64,000 nt of DNA from contig JADGDU010000011.1 in NCBI GenBank assembly GCA_016744705.1, forward strand, positions 62,001-126,000. The letters run 5' to 3'. Below the pieces are notes generated by a model. That model made no database searches. It was not told where the DNA came from and saw only the letters and a program-made list of their open reading frames with translations. Positions 19,778 to 28,056 of this stretch are shown piece after piece (positions within the stretch are counted from its first letter, which is position 1; each line of letters starts with the position of its first letter). This DNA comes from Candidatus Krumholzibacteriia bacterium. Its GTDB lineage: Bacteria; Krumholzibacteriota; Krumholzibacteriia; LZORAL124-64-63. Both the position numbers and the translations under genes were made by a program.

Positions 19778-19828
19778 TCTGATCACCTTTTGAAGTTTTG
19801 AGTCTGTCCGAGAGTGTTGTTAACGATG

Positions 19829-19859
19829 TCAGGTTCCGGGCTTTATGCTCGGAACCTGA
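19829..19859 (+). terminator. Intercistronic hairpin after nosZ
   Basis: TCAGGTTCCG (19829-19838) pairs with CGGAACCTGA (19850-19859), with two or three further inner pairs. There is no T-run. It lies between nosZ and the first cytochrome gene and may protect the nosZ transcript end or reduce read-through. Confidence 0.6.
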
Positions 19860-19895
19860 TGTCACAAAGAAGTTTGATCTGGAGGAAGTTAAAAA

Positions 19896-20594
19896 ATGCG
19901 ATTTTTCCTGAAAACGGCCAACCTGTTCCTGTTGTTTCTGGCCTTGATGACCTTGGCCTCCTGCACTTGTGAAGACCGTGAGGAACGGCAGGCCGCAGCT
20001 CGCGAACGGCAGGGATTGATCCTGGCCAATGTCGTGGAAGCTGTTCAGGAATCCGAAGGTGCCCGGCTTTACCGGGAAAAGACCTGCAACACCTGCCATG
20101 GCGAAGACGGCATCAACCCTCTTCTGCCCAGCTATCCAGTCATCGCCCAGCAGGGTGAGCAGTATGCCCTTACTCAGATGCTTGACATCAAAAGTGGCAA
20201 CCGAGCTGCCGGTTTATCTGCAGTCATGAAACCAATTATCCAGAGCGTGACCGATGAGGAACTCGCTATCCTGGCTACTTTTATCGCTACCGAATTGGGC
20301 CAGGGCAAGGCCATCGGTACCGGAAATGCCGATCCCGCATCTCCCGGCGGCAAGCTGTTTAAGTCCAAAACCTGCACGGCCTGTCACGGCAAGGATGGCA
20401 AGACGCCCATCCTAAAAGAATACCCCAAAATTGCTGGACACGGTGCTGAATACGCTAAAATGCAAATGCTGGATATCAAGAGTGGAGCGCGCGCCAATAG
20501 TATGGCCGTGTTGGGCATGAAGGGAATCATGCACTTGGTGACCGAAGAGGAAATTAATCATTTGGCTGATTATATCGCCACGATGTCCCGGTAG
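19896..20594 (+). CDS. Dihaem cytochrome c lipoprotein of the nos cluster
   Basis: The 232-residue protein has a signal ending in a lipobox-like TLASC (Cys at about 23), so it is probably membrane-tethered. Two similar class I cytochrome c domains follow. CNTCHG is at about residue 67 and CTACHG at about 160. Each domain has a downstream QMLDIKSG-type segment; the two domains are internal duplicates (c4/c553-like). It is the likely electron donor to NosZ, by analogy with the cytochromes encoded in Wolinella-type nos clusters. GGAGGAAG lies about 8 bases before the ATG. Confidence 0.88.
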   Translation: MRFFLKTANLFLLFLALMTLASCTCEDREERQAAARERQGLILANVVEAVQESEGARLYREKTCNTCHGEDGINPLLPSYPVIAQQGEQYALTQMLDIKSGNRAAGLSAVMKPIIQSVTDEELAILATFIATELGQGKAIGTGNADPASPGGKLFKSKTCTACHGKDGKTPILKEYPKIAGHGAEYAKMQMLDIKSGARANSMAVLGMKGIMHLVTEEEINHLADYIATMSR

Positions 20595-20682
20595 GTTTGA
20601 GGGGCGTTGTTGAGTGGTTTTTTGTTCGCAAGATAGAGAGTGACTTCCTTTGAGAAGTCGAAACAAAATTGAGGAGATGTCC

Positions 20683-21390
20683 ATGAAGAAGTTTCTGTTG
20701 CTTGGGGTTTTGATGATGGTGGCCATGCCTGTCCTGGCCAACCCCGAATGGAATAGCGAAGGCGGAGAAAAAGATGAAGCTCTGCATTTGACTCCGGACC
20801 TGGAAAATGGCATTGAAGTGTATGAAGTATGCGCTGCCTGTCACTTGACTGAAGGCTGGGGAACCAAAGAGGGAACCTTCCCCCAATTGGCTGGCCAATC
20901 TTTCGCCGTGGCTATCAAGCAGTTGGCTGATATTCGCGCGCTGAATCGTGACAACCCCACCATGTATCCTTTTGCTCTTCCCGAGGCCATTGGTGGAGCC
21001 CAGAACTTGGCTGATGTCTCGGCCTACATCGCTCAGCTGCCTATGAATCCGGATAACGGCAAAGGCGAATGGGCCGAAGGCACCGAAGAATTCGCACACG
21101 GCAAGAAGCTATACGAAATCAATTGTGTGCAGTGTCATGGTGAAAAGGGCGAAGGCATGGAAGATAAGCTTTACCCTGTGATCTGGGGCCAGCACTACAA
21201 CTACATGGTGCGCCAGTTTGAATGGATTCGTGATGGTAAACGCCGCAATGCCAACCCGGACATGGTCAAACAGATTGCTGAATTCAGCGATTATGACATG
21301 AAAGCTGTGGTTAACTATGTGTCCCGTATTCCGGTCGACCCGGAATTGTTGGCTCCTTCGGTTGACTGGCTCAACCCCGACTTTGACTGA
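20683..21390 (+). CDS. Periplasmic dihaem cytochrome c
   Basis: The 235-residue protein has a cleavable signal (ending PVLANPEW) and two c-haem motifs, CAACH at about 47 and CVQCHG at about 148. It is a second c4/c553-like candidate electron carrier for NosZ and differs from the preceding lipoprotein cytochrome. I use ATG 20683: GAGGAG at 20671-20676 gives a 6-base spacing there, whereas the ATG at 20677 abuts it. A short hairpin (GACTTC/GAAGTC, 20642-20659) lies in the leader. Confidence 0.87.
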   Translation: MKKFLLLGVLMMVAMPVLANPEWNSEGGEKDEALHLTPDLENGIEVYEVCAACHLTEGWGTKEGTFPQLAGQSFAVAIKQLADIRALNRDNPTMYPFALPEAIGGAQNLADVSAYIAQLPMNPDNGKGEWAEGTEEFAHGKKLYEINCVQCHGEKGEGMEDKLYPVIWGQHYNYMVRQFEWIRDGKRRNANPDMVKQIAEFSDYDMKAVVNYVSRIPVDPELLAPSVDWLNPDFD

Positions 21391-21403
21391 TAATCTCCTC
21401 TCT

Positions 21404-21445
21404 TGTCGGGCGTTTCCCCAAAGGAATTCGCCCGGCAGGCTTTTT
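21404..21445 (+). terminator. Partial intrinsic terminator or attenuator before nosB
   Basis: TGTCGGGCG (21404-21412) pairs with CGCCCGGCA (21429-21437) with one G-T pair. It is followed by GGC and five T (21441-21445). The 16-base loop and short T-run suggest incomplete termination, lowering expression of the assembly genes relative to nosZ and the cytochromes. Confidence 0.55.
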
Positions 21446-21500
21446 CCCCCAGATGAGGCTTTTTTCGCCCAAAGTGAAATTAAGGATGAAGGGTGCTGGA

Positions 21501-22781
21501 ATGAACGCGAAAAGCAGCAAAATGATTCTCAGCAGTATTTTGATCGTAATTGCGGTCGGATTACTGTTTCCCATCTACAACGCTCCAATCTGGTGGGTGT
21601 CTCTCGAAGCACCCAACTACCCAGAAGAATCTTTCCCTGATGGTGTGCGGATCCTGTTCCATCTGAATGGCGTTTTCAACGGCTGTGAGAAGATGGACAA
21701 GGTGGAAATCATTGAGGAAGAGGCTCTCGATTGTGTGCACGAGATGGATACCATCAACCATTATGTGGGCATGTATCCCATTGCTTCCGGTGGCCCGGTG
21801 GAACTGTTCTTTTCCATATTTCTGCTGGCTCTGGTGGGTGTGATGCTATTGGCCTACATGTGTGTCAGGCCAGTCATCCGCACCGGCATTATGATTGTGG
21901 GTTTTGGAGCTCTGGCTATCTGGATGGGCATGGCTTGGTTAGGCACCGATGGTTTGAACTACCACAGTGGAAACTACCTCGATGCCCGCATCACTGTTTT
22001 GGGATCTGAAGCAGAAGACGTGACTGATAACGATTCTTCCGCTGCTGATGACCAAGTGGCTTCCCTGAAAGCAGCCCTGGGTGAAGGTGGCATGAAGTTG
22101 CCCGAAGGAATGGGTGCTTTGGAAGCGCTCAAGGCATCCCAGGCAGGCGAAGACATTGATGTCGTGGCAGTGGACGAACCCGCTGGCACACCCGCCGACC
22201 AAACCACGGATGTGGATGCTCCTGCCACCGAGCTGAATAAAAAAGACATGGCCATTGCCTTCTTGAAAGATGAATTCGAGGAGTACCAAAAACGCAATGT
22301 TGAGGAGCCCGAAGAATGGAAGGGCAACGGCAGCCAAATGGTTGCCTGGCACTACCAAAAAAGCCTGGGCAAATATTTCCGTGATCAGGACGTTTTGCGG
22401 CCCATGGTCAACAAAATCAAAACCGCAGGCAGCGTGGTCTTCTGGGGTGTCCTGGTGATCATGGTTTTCCTGATTGTCATGGCCCGCAAACCCAAGGGCC
22501 CGGTCAACTGGATGCTTATTCTCATCCCCATGGGATTGCCTCTGTACTTTGTGGTGGAATACGTAACCTGGCTGTGGTGGTACGGTCATAACATGAACAG
22601 CATGGGTGCATTCACTCTCAAGCCTTTCACCCCGACCGCATTTGGTCAGGGTAAGGTGGCTCAGTTCACCACCAACTCTTATCCCGAATACGGATTCTGG
22701 TTGATCGTGTTGTTCACTGTGCTTTTGGGTGTGGCAGCTTATCTGCGCAAACAGGAACAAGAGAGTGACGAAGACAAATAG
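21501..22781 (+). CDS. nosB: NosB-like polytopic membrane protein of the clade II nos cluster
   Basis: The 426-residue protein has about six membrane helices: one at 9-27, two at about 100-150 and three in the last 120 residues. The first half has the pattern of membrane proteins found only in clade II nos clusters (PIWWVSLEAPNYPEESF, then INHYVGM). Between helices three and four lies an acidic, Ala/Asp-rich stretch of roughly 140 residues that looks disordered and is unusual. The function of NosB is not established; it is linked to electron supply or assembly. I prefer ATG 21501 (GAAGGGTG upstream) over in-frame Met codons at 21486 and 21453. It overlaps nosD. Confidence 0.75.
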   Translation: MNAKSSKMILSSILIVIAVGLLFPIYNAPIWWVSLEAPNYPEESFPDGVRILFHLNGVFNGCEKMDKVEIIEEEALDCVHEMDTINHYVGMYPIASGGPVELFFSIFLLALVGVMLLAYMCVRPVIRTGIMIVGFGALAIWMGMAWLGTDGLNYHSGNYLDARITVLGSEAEDVTDNDSSAADDQVASLKAALGEGGMKLPEGMGALEALKASQAGEDIDVVAVDEPAGTPADQTTDVDAPATELNKKDMAIAFLKDEFEEYQKRNVEEPEEWKGNGSQMVAWHYQKSLGKYFRDQDVLRPMVNKIKTAGSVVFWGVLVIMVFLIVMARKPKGPVNWMLILIPMGLPLYFVVEYVTWLWWYGHNMNSMGAFTLKPFTPTAFGQGKVAQFTTNSYPEYGFWLIVLFTVLLGVAAYLRKQEQESDEDK

Positions 22782-24075
22782 CGGATTTCTGCTCCGAATC
22801 ATTATTCTGAGCCTTCTCATTGGCCTGCCGACCATGGTGTCGGCAGGTTTCCCCTCCATGCAGGATTTGGTGGATGCCACTGAAGAGAACGGGATTCTCA
22901 TCCCTGAAGCTGGCACCTACGCTGGCCCTGTGACTCTGGATTATCCCATCACTATCGACGGTTCCAACGGTGTGACTATTGATTCCGGTGGCAAGGGTTC
23001 GGTCATTTACCTGGAGTGTGATGGCGCGGTCATCAAGAATCTCAGCCTCATAAATTCAGGGGGGTCCTTGAACGATCTCGATTCCGGAGTTCAGGTTCGC
23101 GGTAATTTTAATGTTATCAAAGACTGCGATATTTTGGACTGCATGTTTGGAGTGGATCTGCAGCAGGCCGAACACTGCATCGTGCGCCGAAACCGGATCA
23201 ACAGCAAGGACAAGCCCATGGGCCAGCGGGGCGACTCGGTGCGGCTCTGGTACAGCTTTTATAACAAGATTCAGGACAACGAGTGTTTCGATACCCGGGA
23301 CATGGTGGTTTGGTACAGTTCGGACAATGAAATCACCGGAAATACGGGACGGGGTAGTCGGTACTCTCTGCATTTCATGTATTCAAAATACAATCTGGTG
23401 GAAAACAACAGCTATTACAACAATGCCGTAGGAATTTTCCTCATGTACAGTGATGGCATTGTGGTGCGCAATAATACCATTGCCCATGCATCCGGGCCCA
23501 CTGGTATCGGCATTGGTTTCAAAGAAACCAGCGAGCTGACCATCGACAATAACAAAGTCATGTACTGCGCCAGTGGTTTTTACATCGATGTTTCTCCTTA
23601 CCAGCCCGATACCATCAACCATTTTGAAAATAATGTTCTGGCCTACAACGGTTTTGGCATTCGTTTTCTGAATGACTGGACTGGCAATGTTTTTATGGAC
23701 AACCAGTTCGTGGACAACTTGACCCAGATTTATGTGGGGGGCGGCATGACCGCCAATCGCAATGTCTGGGAAGGTAATTATTGGAGTGATTACGCGGGGT
23801 TTGATCTCGATGCCGACGGCATTGGCGACACCCCTCACGAAATTTTCGCCTATGCGGATCGCATTTGGCGAGACAGTCCTTATTCCCAGTTTTTCAAAGG
23901 CTCTCCATTGTTGGAGACTATTGATTTTCTGGAGCGGCTGGTGCCGTTTTCGGATCCGCAACTGCTGATCAGGGACAAGACACCAAAAATGCGGAAGGAG
24001 GAGGCGATCATCATTCTGGAATCGGAAACTGAAGCCATTCTGGAATTGTTGTCGTCTGGTTCTGATGGAAAATAA
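22765..24075 (+). CDS. nosD: NosD, periplasmic beta-helix copper-site assembly protein
   Basis: The 436-residue protein has a Sec signal (ending TMVSAG) and a right-handed beta-helix made of NosD/CASH repeats such as NVIKDCDILDCMFGVDL and NEITGNTGRGSRYSLHFMY. The conserved C-terminal NYWSDYAGFDLDADGIGD and LERLVPFSDP segments are present. NosD works with NosF and NosY to load the CuZ site. I place the start at GTG 22765, about 8 bases after AGGA, overlapping the end of nosB by 17 bases; the open frame itself reaches 22729. A second copy lies at 28047-29276. Confidence 0.93.
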   Translation: MTKTNSGFLLRIIILSLLIGLPTMVSAGFPSMQDLVDATEENGILIPEAGTYAGPVTLDYPITIDGSNGVTIDSGGKGSVIYLECDGAVIKNLSLINSGGSLNDLDSGVQVRGNFNVIKDCDILDCMFGVDLQQAEHCIVRRNRINSKDKPMGQRGDSVRLWYSFYNKIQDNECFDTRDMVVWYSSDNEITGNTGRGSRYSLHFMYSKYNLVENNSYYNNAVGIFLMYSDGIVVRNNTIAHASGPTGIGIGFKETSELTIDNNKVMYCASGFYIDVSPYQPDTINHFENNVLAYNGFGIRFLNDWTGNVFMDNQFVDNLTQIYVGGGMTANRNVWEGNYWSDYAGFDLDADGIGDTPHEIFAYADRIWRDSPYSQFFKGSPLLETIDFLERLVPFSDPQLLIRDKTPKMRKEEAIIILESETEAILELLSSGSDGK

Positions 24076-24916
24076 TACTGAAAAAACCGCAAAGAAGCCC
24101 AGTTCCAAAGGTCGGCGAGAGTTTTTAAGATCTGTCACCATGACCGCTGGTCTGGTGGGTGCGGCCATGGCTGGTATCGTACCTGTGGTCAAAGGGTGGG
24201 TCGATCGTCAAAGACCACCAGGAGCCCTGATTGAAGAAGACTTTTTGGCGTCGTGCATCAAGTGCGGCCAGTGTGTTCAGGTTTGCCCTGTGGAAGCCAT
24301 TGAACTGGCGGACATTACTGATGGCTTTGGTATCGGCACCCCTTATATTGATGCCCGCAAGCAGGCTTGTGATTTTTCCTGCGACGGTCTTCAATGTGTT
24401 TTGGCTTGTCCCACTGGTGCCCTGACTCACCACATCAATTATTCTCATGAATCGAACATGGCTGTGGCCAAGGTGGTGCACCTGCACAATTGCCTGGCCA
24501 TAACCGGAGCCGGCTTCAAAGGGCTGGCCCGTGGTCCCGAATTTGGCGGCAAACTGCGATTTGATGATATTGACCGCTGGAATCCGTTGCCCCTGAACGA
24601 GCATGAATTTGATGTGGAAGTGTGTGACCTGTGCGTGCGCACGTGCCCCATTGAAATCCGAATTGCTCAATGTGATGCCGGAAATCCTCCTGCGGGCAAT
24701 GAAGCCCAGTGCCCTCCCGAGCATGCTATTCGCATGGTGCAAACGGGTGAAAAAGATGATGGCCGTCCCATGATGCGCCCGGAAATTTTGGCCGGTTGCG
24801 TAGGCTGCGGAGTTTGCGAGATGGTCTGTCCTGGCGAACCTTCGGTGATTGAGATGGATATGTCCAATCGAGGAGAACCCATCAAGGTTCATAACGGGGC
24901 AGGAGGTCACGCATGA
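24065..24916 (+). CDS. nosG: NosG (NapG-like) Tat-exported polyferredoxin
   Basis: The 283-residue protein has a Tat motif (GRREFLRS, about 16-23) and a hydrophobic segment. Four cysteine clusters of the NapG type follow: CIKCGQCVQVCP, CDFSCDGLQCVLACP, CDLCVRTCP and CVGCGVCEMVCP. With the membrane protein NosH it probably passes electrons from menaquinol to the periplasm for NosZ or its maturation, as the NapG/NapH pair does for nitrate reductase. It overlaps nosD by 11 bases, and its stop overlaps the nosH start (ATGA). Confidence 0.92.
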   Translation: MENNTEKTAKKPSSKGRREFLRSVTMTAGLVGAAMAGIVPVVKGWVDRQRPPGALIEEDFLASCIKCGQCVQVCPVEAIELADITDGFGIGTPYIDARKQACDFSCDGLQCVLACPTGALTHHINYSHESNMAVAKVVHLHNCLAITGAGFKGLARGPEFGGKLRFDDIDRWNPLPLNEHEFDVEVCDLCVRTCPIEIRIAQCDAGNPPAGNEAQCPPEHAIRMVQTGEKDDGRPMMRPEILAGCVGCGVCEMVCPGEPSVIEMDMSNRGEPIKVHNGAGGHA

Positions 24917-25890
24917 AACTCTTAGTGGAATCACTGGCTGTGCTTTTTGGTCGTGCTCCCAGCCGCAGGAAGCCTGAAGACTTTACTGAAGGAGCCTTGG
25001 CTCACCACGCCAAGCGCAATGAAAAGCGCTCTGCAGATGAACGCCAGCACATCAAGGACGAGCGCAAACACAAGGCAGCCCAACCCAATGTTTGGCGCCG
25101 CAAGCGGTGGGCCACACTCATCGCAGTCAATCTGATTTTCATTCTGTCCTACCGGTTTGATGTGCAGTTGGTTGAGGGTGCCTTGACGGGTTCTCGTTTT
25201 GTGGGCTTTCACATGGCTGATCTGAATGCGGCCCTGCAGGTGATGTTGGCCTATAAAATGGTCTTGATCAACCTGGTGATTGGCATCGCGACCATCTTTA
25301 TCGGATGGTGGCTGTTGGGTGGCCGGACGTTCTGTTCCTGGGTGTGTCCTTATCACCTGCTGGGAGAATGGGCCGAAATTCTGCACAAAAAACTGGCCAA
25401 AAAAGGCTGGGCCAAACACCACGAATTTGATCGGCGCGGTCGCCTCTGGTTGTGGCTGATTTTTGTAGCTCTGGCCTTCATCACGGGGTACACCGTGTTC
25501 GAAACTATTTCCCCCACGGGGATTGTGAGCCGGGCCTTGATTTATGGACCCGGACTGGCCCTGATCTGGGTGGGAGCTCTTCTTCTTTTTGAAGTGTTCT
25601 ACTCTCGCCGCTTCTGGTGCCGTTATGCCTGTCCCATCGGCCTCACTTATGGCCTGGTGGGATCCATTTCACCCTTGAAGGTTGTGCACGATGCCAGCAA
25701 GTGCTTCCACGATGGAGCCTGCCGGGCTGTGTGCATGGTGCCCCACGTATTGGAGCCCACCAAAAAGGGTCGTGCTGCCGAACTGAAAACGGCCATGGGC
25801 GCCGACTGCACTCGCTGCGGCCGGTGCATTGATGCCTGTCCCACCGCGGCGTTGTCCTTCCAGTTTCAAGTGATAGGAAAACCCAAGTGA
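24913..25890 (+). CDS. nosH: NosH (NapH-like) membrane quinol dehydrogenase component
   Basis: The 325-residue protein has a charged cytoplasmic N-terminus of about 70 residues, longer than usual, and four membrane helices. CSWVCP and CRYACP motifs lie at the membrane face, and a C-terminal ferredoxin part has CFHDGACRAVC and CTRCGRCIDACP. It is the quinol-oxidising partner of NosG by family. Start and stop overlap both neighbours (ATGA with nosG, GTGA with nosF), so the genes are translationally coupled. Confidence 0.92.
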   Translation: MKLLVESLAVLFGRAPSRRKPEDFTEGALAHHAKRNEKRSADERQHIKDERKHKAAQPNVWRRKRWATLIAVNLIFILSYRFDVQLVEGALTGSRFVGFHMADLNAALQVMLAYKMVLINLVIGIATIFIGWWLLGGRTFCSWVCPYHLLGEWAEILHKKLAKKGWAKHHEFDRRGRLWLWLIFVALAFITGYTVFETISPTGIVSRALIYGPGLALIWVGALLLFEVFYSRRFWCRYACPIGLTYGLVGSISPLKVVHDASKCFHDGACRAVCMVPHVLEPTKKGRAAELKTAMGADCTRCGRCIDACPTAALSFQFQVIGKPK

Positions 25891-26741
25891 TTCGATTCGA
25901 GAACCTAAAAAAATCCTTCCGGGGAACAGATGTGCTCAAGGGGCTTGACCTGGAGGTCAAGCTGGGCGACCGCATTGCTCTGGTTGGCTCCAATGGTGCC
26001 GGAAAAACCACCATGATCCGCTGCCTGCTGGGTGAATACAACTACGAGGGATCAGTGCTGGTGGGTGGGTTGGTTCCCAGAGCCAACCGCACTGAGGTGC
26101 TCAAGAGAATTGGATTTGTGCCCCAGTTGCCTCCTGCCTTGAAAATGACAGTGAGCCAGCTGATTGAATTCTCAGCCCGGATCTGTGACAGCGATCCCCA
26201 ACGCATGGTGGAACTCATCAAGCGTTTGGGTTTGGTCATGGATGAGATTAAGGGACGTCCTTTCAACAAACTTTCCGGCGGTGAAAAACAGAAAGTTCTG
26301 ATTGGCATTGCCTTGGGTCGGGATTCTGATTTGTTGGTTCTGGATGAGCCGGCCGCCAACTTGGACCCCTCGGCCCGACAGGTGTTTTTCTCCTTGTTGG
26401 CCGAGCGCCAGGATAACAATTCCATGATCATTTCCAGCCATCGTCTGGACGAAGTGGCCGCCTTGGTTAACAGAGTAGTGGAGCTGGATCGCGGACGCAT
26501 TGTGCTGAATGACCATGTGGCAGACCGCACAGATATGGCCAGCATCCTCAGCAGTGAAGTGGTGTTGCATGAAGCCAACGAAGCTTTTGCCAAGACCATC
26601 AATCCCTGGAAATTTGAATCCCAGGATGGGGGCGTCACTTGGCAGGGCCAGGTGGCTGGCCCCGATAGGTTGCGCTTTTTGGGCATCCTGTCCCGGTACA
26701 CCGGATTGCTCAAGGGTATTGAAATGCGGGAGCAGGACTGA
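25887..26741 (+). CDS. nosF: NosF, ABC transporter ATPase
   Basis: The 284-residue ATPase has Walker A GSNGAGKTT (about 35-43), signature LSGGEKQ, Walker B LLVLDEP and a switch His in SSHRLDE. With NosY and NosD it forms the transporter needed for CuZ assembly. The start is GTG 25887, overlapping the nosH stop. The stop overlaps nosL by one base. Confidence 0.95.
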   Translation: MIRFENLKKSFRGTDVLKGLDLEVKLGDRIALVGSNGAGKTTMIRCLLGEYNYEGSVLVGGLVPRANRTEVLKRIGFVPQLPPALKMTVSQLIEFSARICDSDPQRMVELIKRLGLVMDEIKGRPFNKLSGGEKQKVLIGIALGRDSDLLVLDEPAANLDPSARQVFFSLLAERQDNNSMIISSHRLDEVAALVNRVVELDRGRIVLNDHVADRTDMASILSSEVVLHEANEAFAKTINPWKFESQDGGVTWQGQVAGPDRLRFLGILSRYTGLLKGIEMREQD

Positions 26742-27208
26742 TGCGCTGGACCCAGGCATGGGTGTGGCCTCTGGTCGCCCTGCTCTTGCTGGCAGGTTGC
26801 TCTAAGGCTCCGAAAACCGGACCTGAAAAGGTGCGCTGGGACCGAGTTTTGTGCGTGCGTTGCCTGATGGCTGTTAGTGATCATAGTTTTTCGGCCCAGG
26901 TGCGGGGTGGCCCCGTCGGCAAGAAGTCGAAGGTTTATTTCTACGATGACATTGGTTGCGCAGTGCTTTGGCTGGATAAACAAGACTGGTGGGATGGTGG
27001 GCAGTGGGTGGATGACCCCTCTACCGAAATCTGGGTCAACGACTGGAATGATCAAAGCTGGATTGATGCCCGAAAGGCGTACTACGTCAAAGGCCAAATC
27101 ACTCCCATGGACTTCCAGCTGGGAGCCCAGGTGCAGAAAGTGCCTGGATCCTTAAATTTTGAGGATGCCATGGAGTACATCCGCAACCGAGAACAAGAAG
27201 CTCATTAG
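26741..27208 (+). CDS. nosL: NosL-type copper-chaperone lipoprotein
   Basis: The 155-residue protein has a lipoprotein signal with lipobox LLAGC (Cys at about 20) and a NosL domain. The usual Cys-Gly-Met motif appears as VLCVRCLMAV, keeping Cys and Met but not Gly. NosL delivers Cu(I) to apo-NosZ through the NosDFY complex. Its position between nosF and nosY fits that role. Confidence 0.88.
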   Translation: MRWTQAWVWPLVALLLLAGCSKAPKTGPEKVRWDRVLCVRCLMAVSDHSFSAQVRGGPVGKKSKVYFYDDIGCAVLWLDKQDWWDGGQWVDDPSTEIWVNDWNDQSWIDARKAYYVKGQITPMDFQLGAQVQKVPGSLNFEDAMEYIRNREQEAH

Positions 27209-27228
27209 CAATAAAGGATGACGAGTTC

Positions 27229-28056
27229 ATGAAGCAATTGATGCAACTGGCCCAGGCGGATATAGGCGAATCTCTGCGCGCCCGCTGGTTTCTGGTTTAC
27301 TCCCTGGTGTTTGGTGGAGTGATGGTAGGGCTGTTCGTTTCCGGCCTCACCGAATCACGAGTCATGGGTTTCACGGGGCTGTCCCGTCTGCTGGTGACCT
27401 ACCTGCAGATCACCATGGCCATTCTGCCCATTTTCATGCTCATCACCACCGTGCGTTCGGTTGTTGGAGATCGTGAGGCCGGGGTGTTCGAATACATACT
27501 CTCCTTGCCCGTGAGCATTGGCGCCTGGTATTGGGGCAAGCTGGCTGGCCGTTTCCTGGTGGTCTTCATGCCTGTTTTCGGGGCCATGCTTCTGGCCATT
27601 TTATTTGGTGTTGTCAAGGGCGTGGCCATTCCCTGGTTCCAGGTTCTTTTTTATACCGGGTTGCTGGCCTCTCTGGCCTGGTGTTTTCTGGGCATCGGAA
27701 TGCTCATCTCCACCCTCTCGCGCTCAACGGATGTTGCCCAGGGAGGAGCCTTTGTCACCTGGTTGGTTCTGCTGCTCTTTTTGGATCTGATCATGCTGGC
27801 TGTGCTCATCAAAGAAGGGTTGCCGCCTGAAGGTGCCATCGCCATTTCATTGGCCAACCCCTTGCAGTCTTTCCGCACCGCATCCATGTTGCTGTTTGAT
27901 CCCCAGCTGGTTTTGCTGGGGCCCTCGGCGTACGTCATTCTGGATAATTTCGGGCGCACCGGTTACCTGATCTGGGCTATGTTGTATCCTGTGTTCATTG
28001 GCCTGGTCAGCGCGGGCTCCGGGTTTTGGATTTTCAAGCGGGGAGATTATTCCTGA
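27229..28056 (+). CDS. nosY: NosY, ABC transporter permease
   Basis: The 275-residue protein has six membrane helices of the ABC-2/NosY family, with VVGDREAGVFEYILSLPVS after helix two. It pairs with NosF. GGATGACGAG precedes the ATG. It is the last gene of the plus-strand cluster, and its 3' end overlaps the 3' end of the minus-strand nosD copy by 10 bases (28047-28056) with no terminator between. Confidence 0.93.
   Translation: MKQLMQLAQADIGESLRARWFLVYSLVFGGVMVGLFVSGLTESRVMGFTGLSRLLVTYLQITMAILPIFMLITTVRSVVGDREAGVFEYILSLPVSIGAWYWGKLAGRFLVVFMPVFGAMLLAILFGVVKGVAIPWFQVLFYTGLLASLAWCFLGIGMLISTLSRSTDVAQGGAFVTWLVLLLFLDLIMLAVLIKEGLPPEGAIAISLANPLQSFRTASMLLFDPQLVLLGPSAYVILDNFGRTGYLIWAMLYPVFIGLVSAGSGFWIFKRGDYS

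Noticed and set aside
17444..19786. 780-codon open frame antisense to nosZ
   Set aside because: It mirrors nosZ almost exactly and its translation has no recognisable domain. It is a codon-bias shadow.
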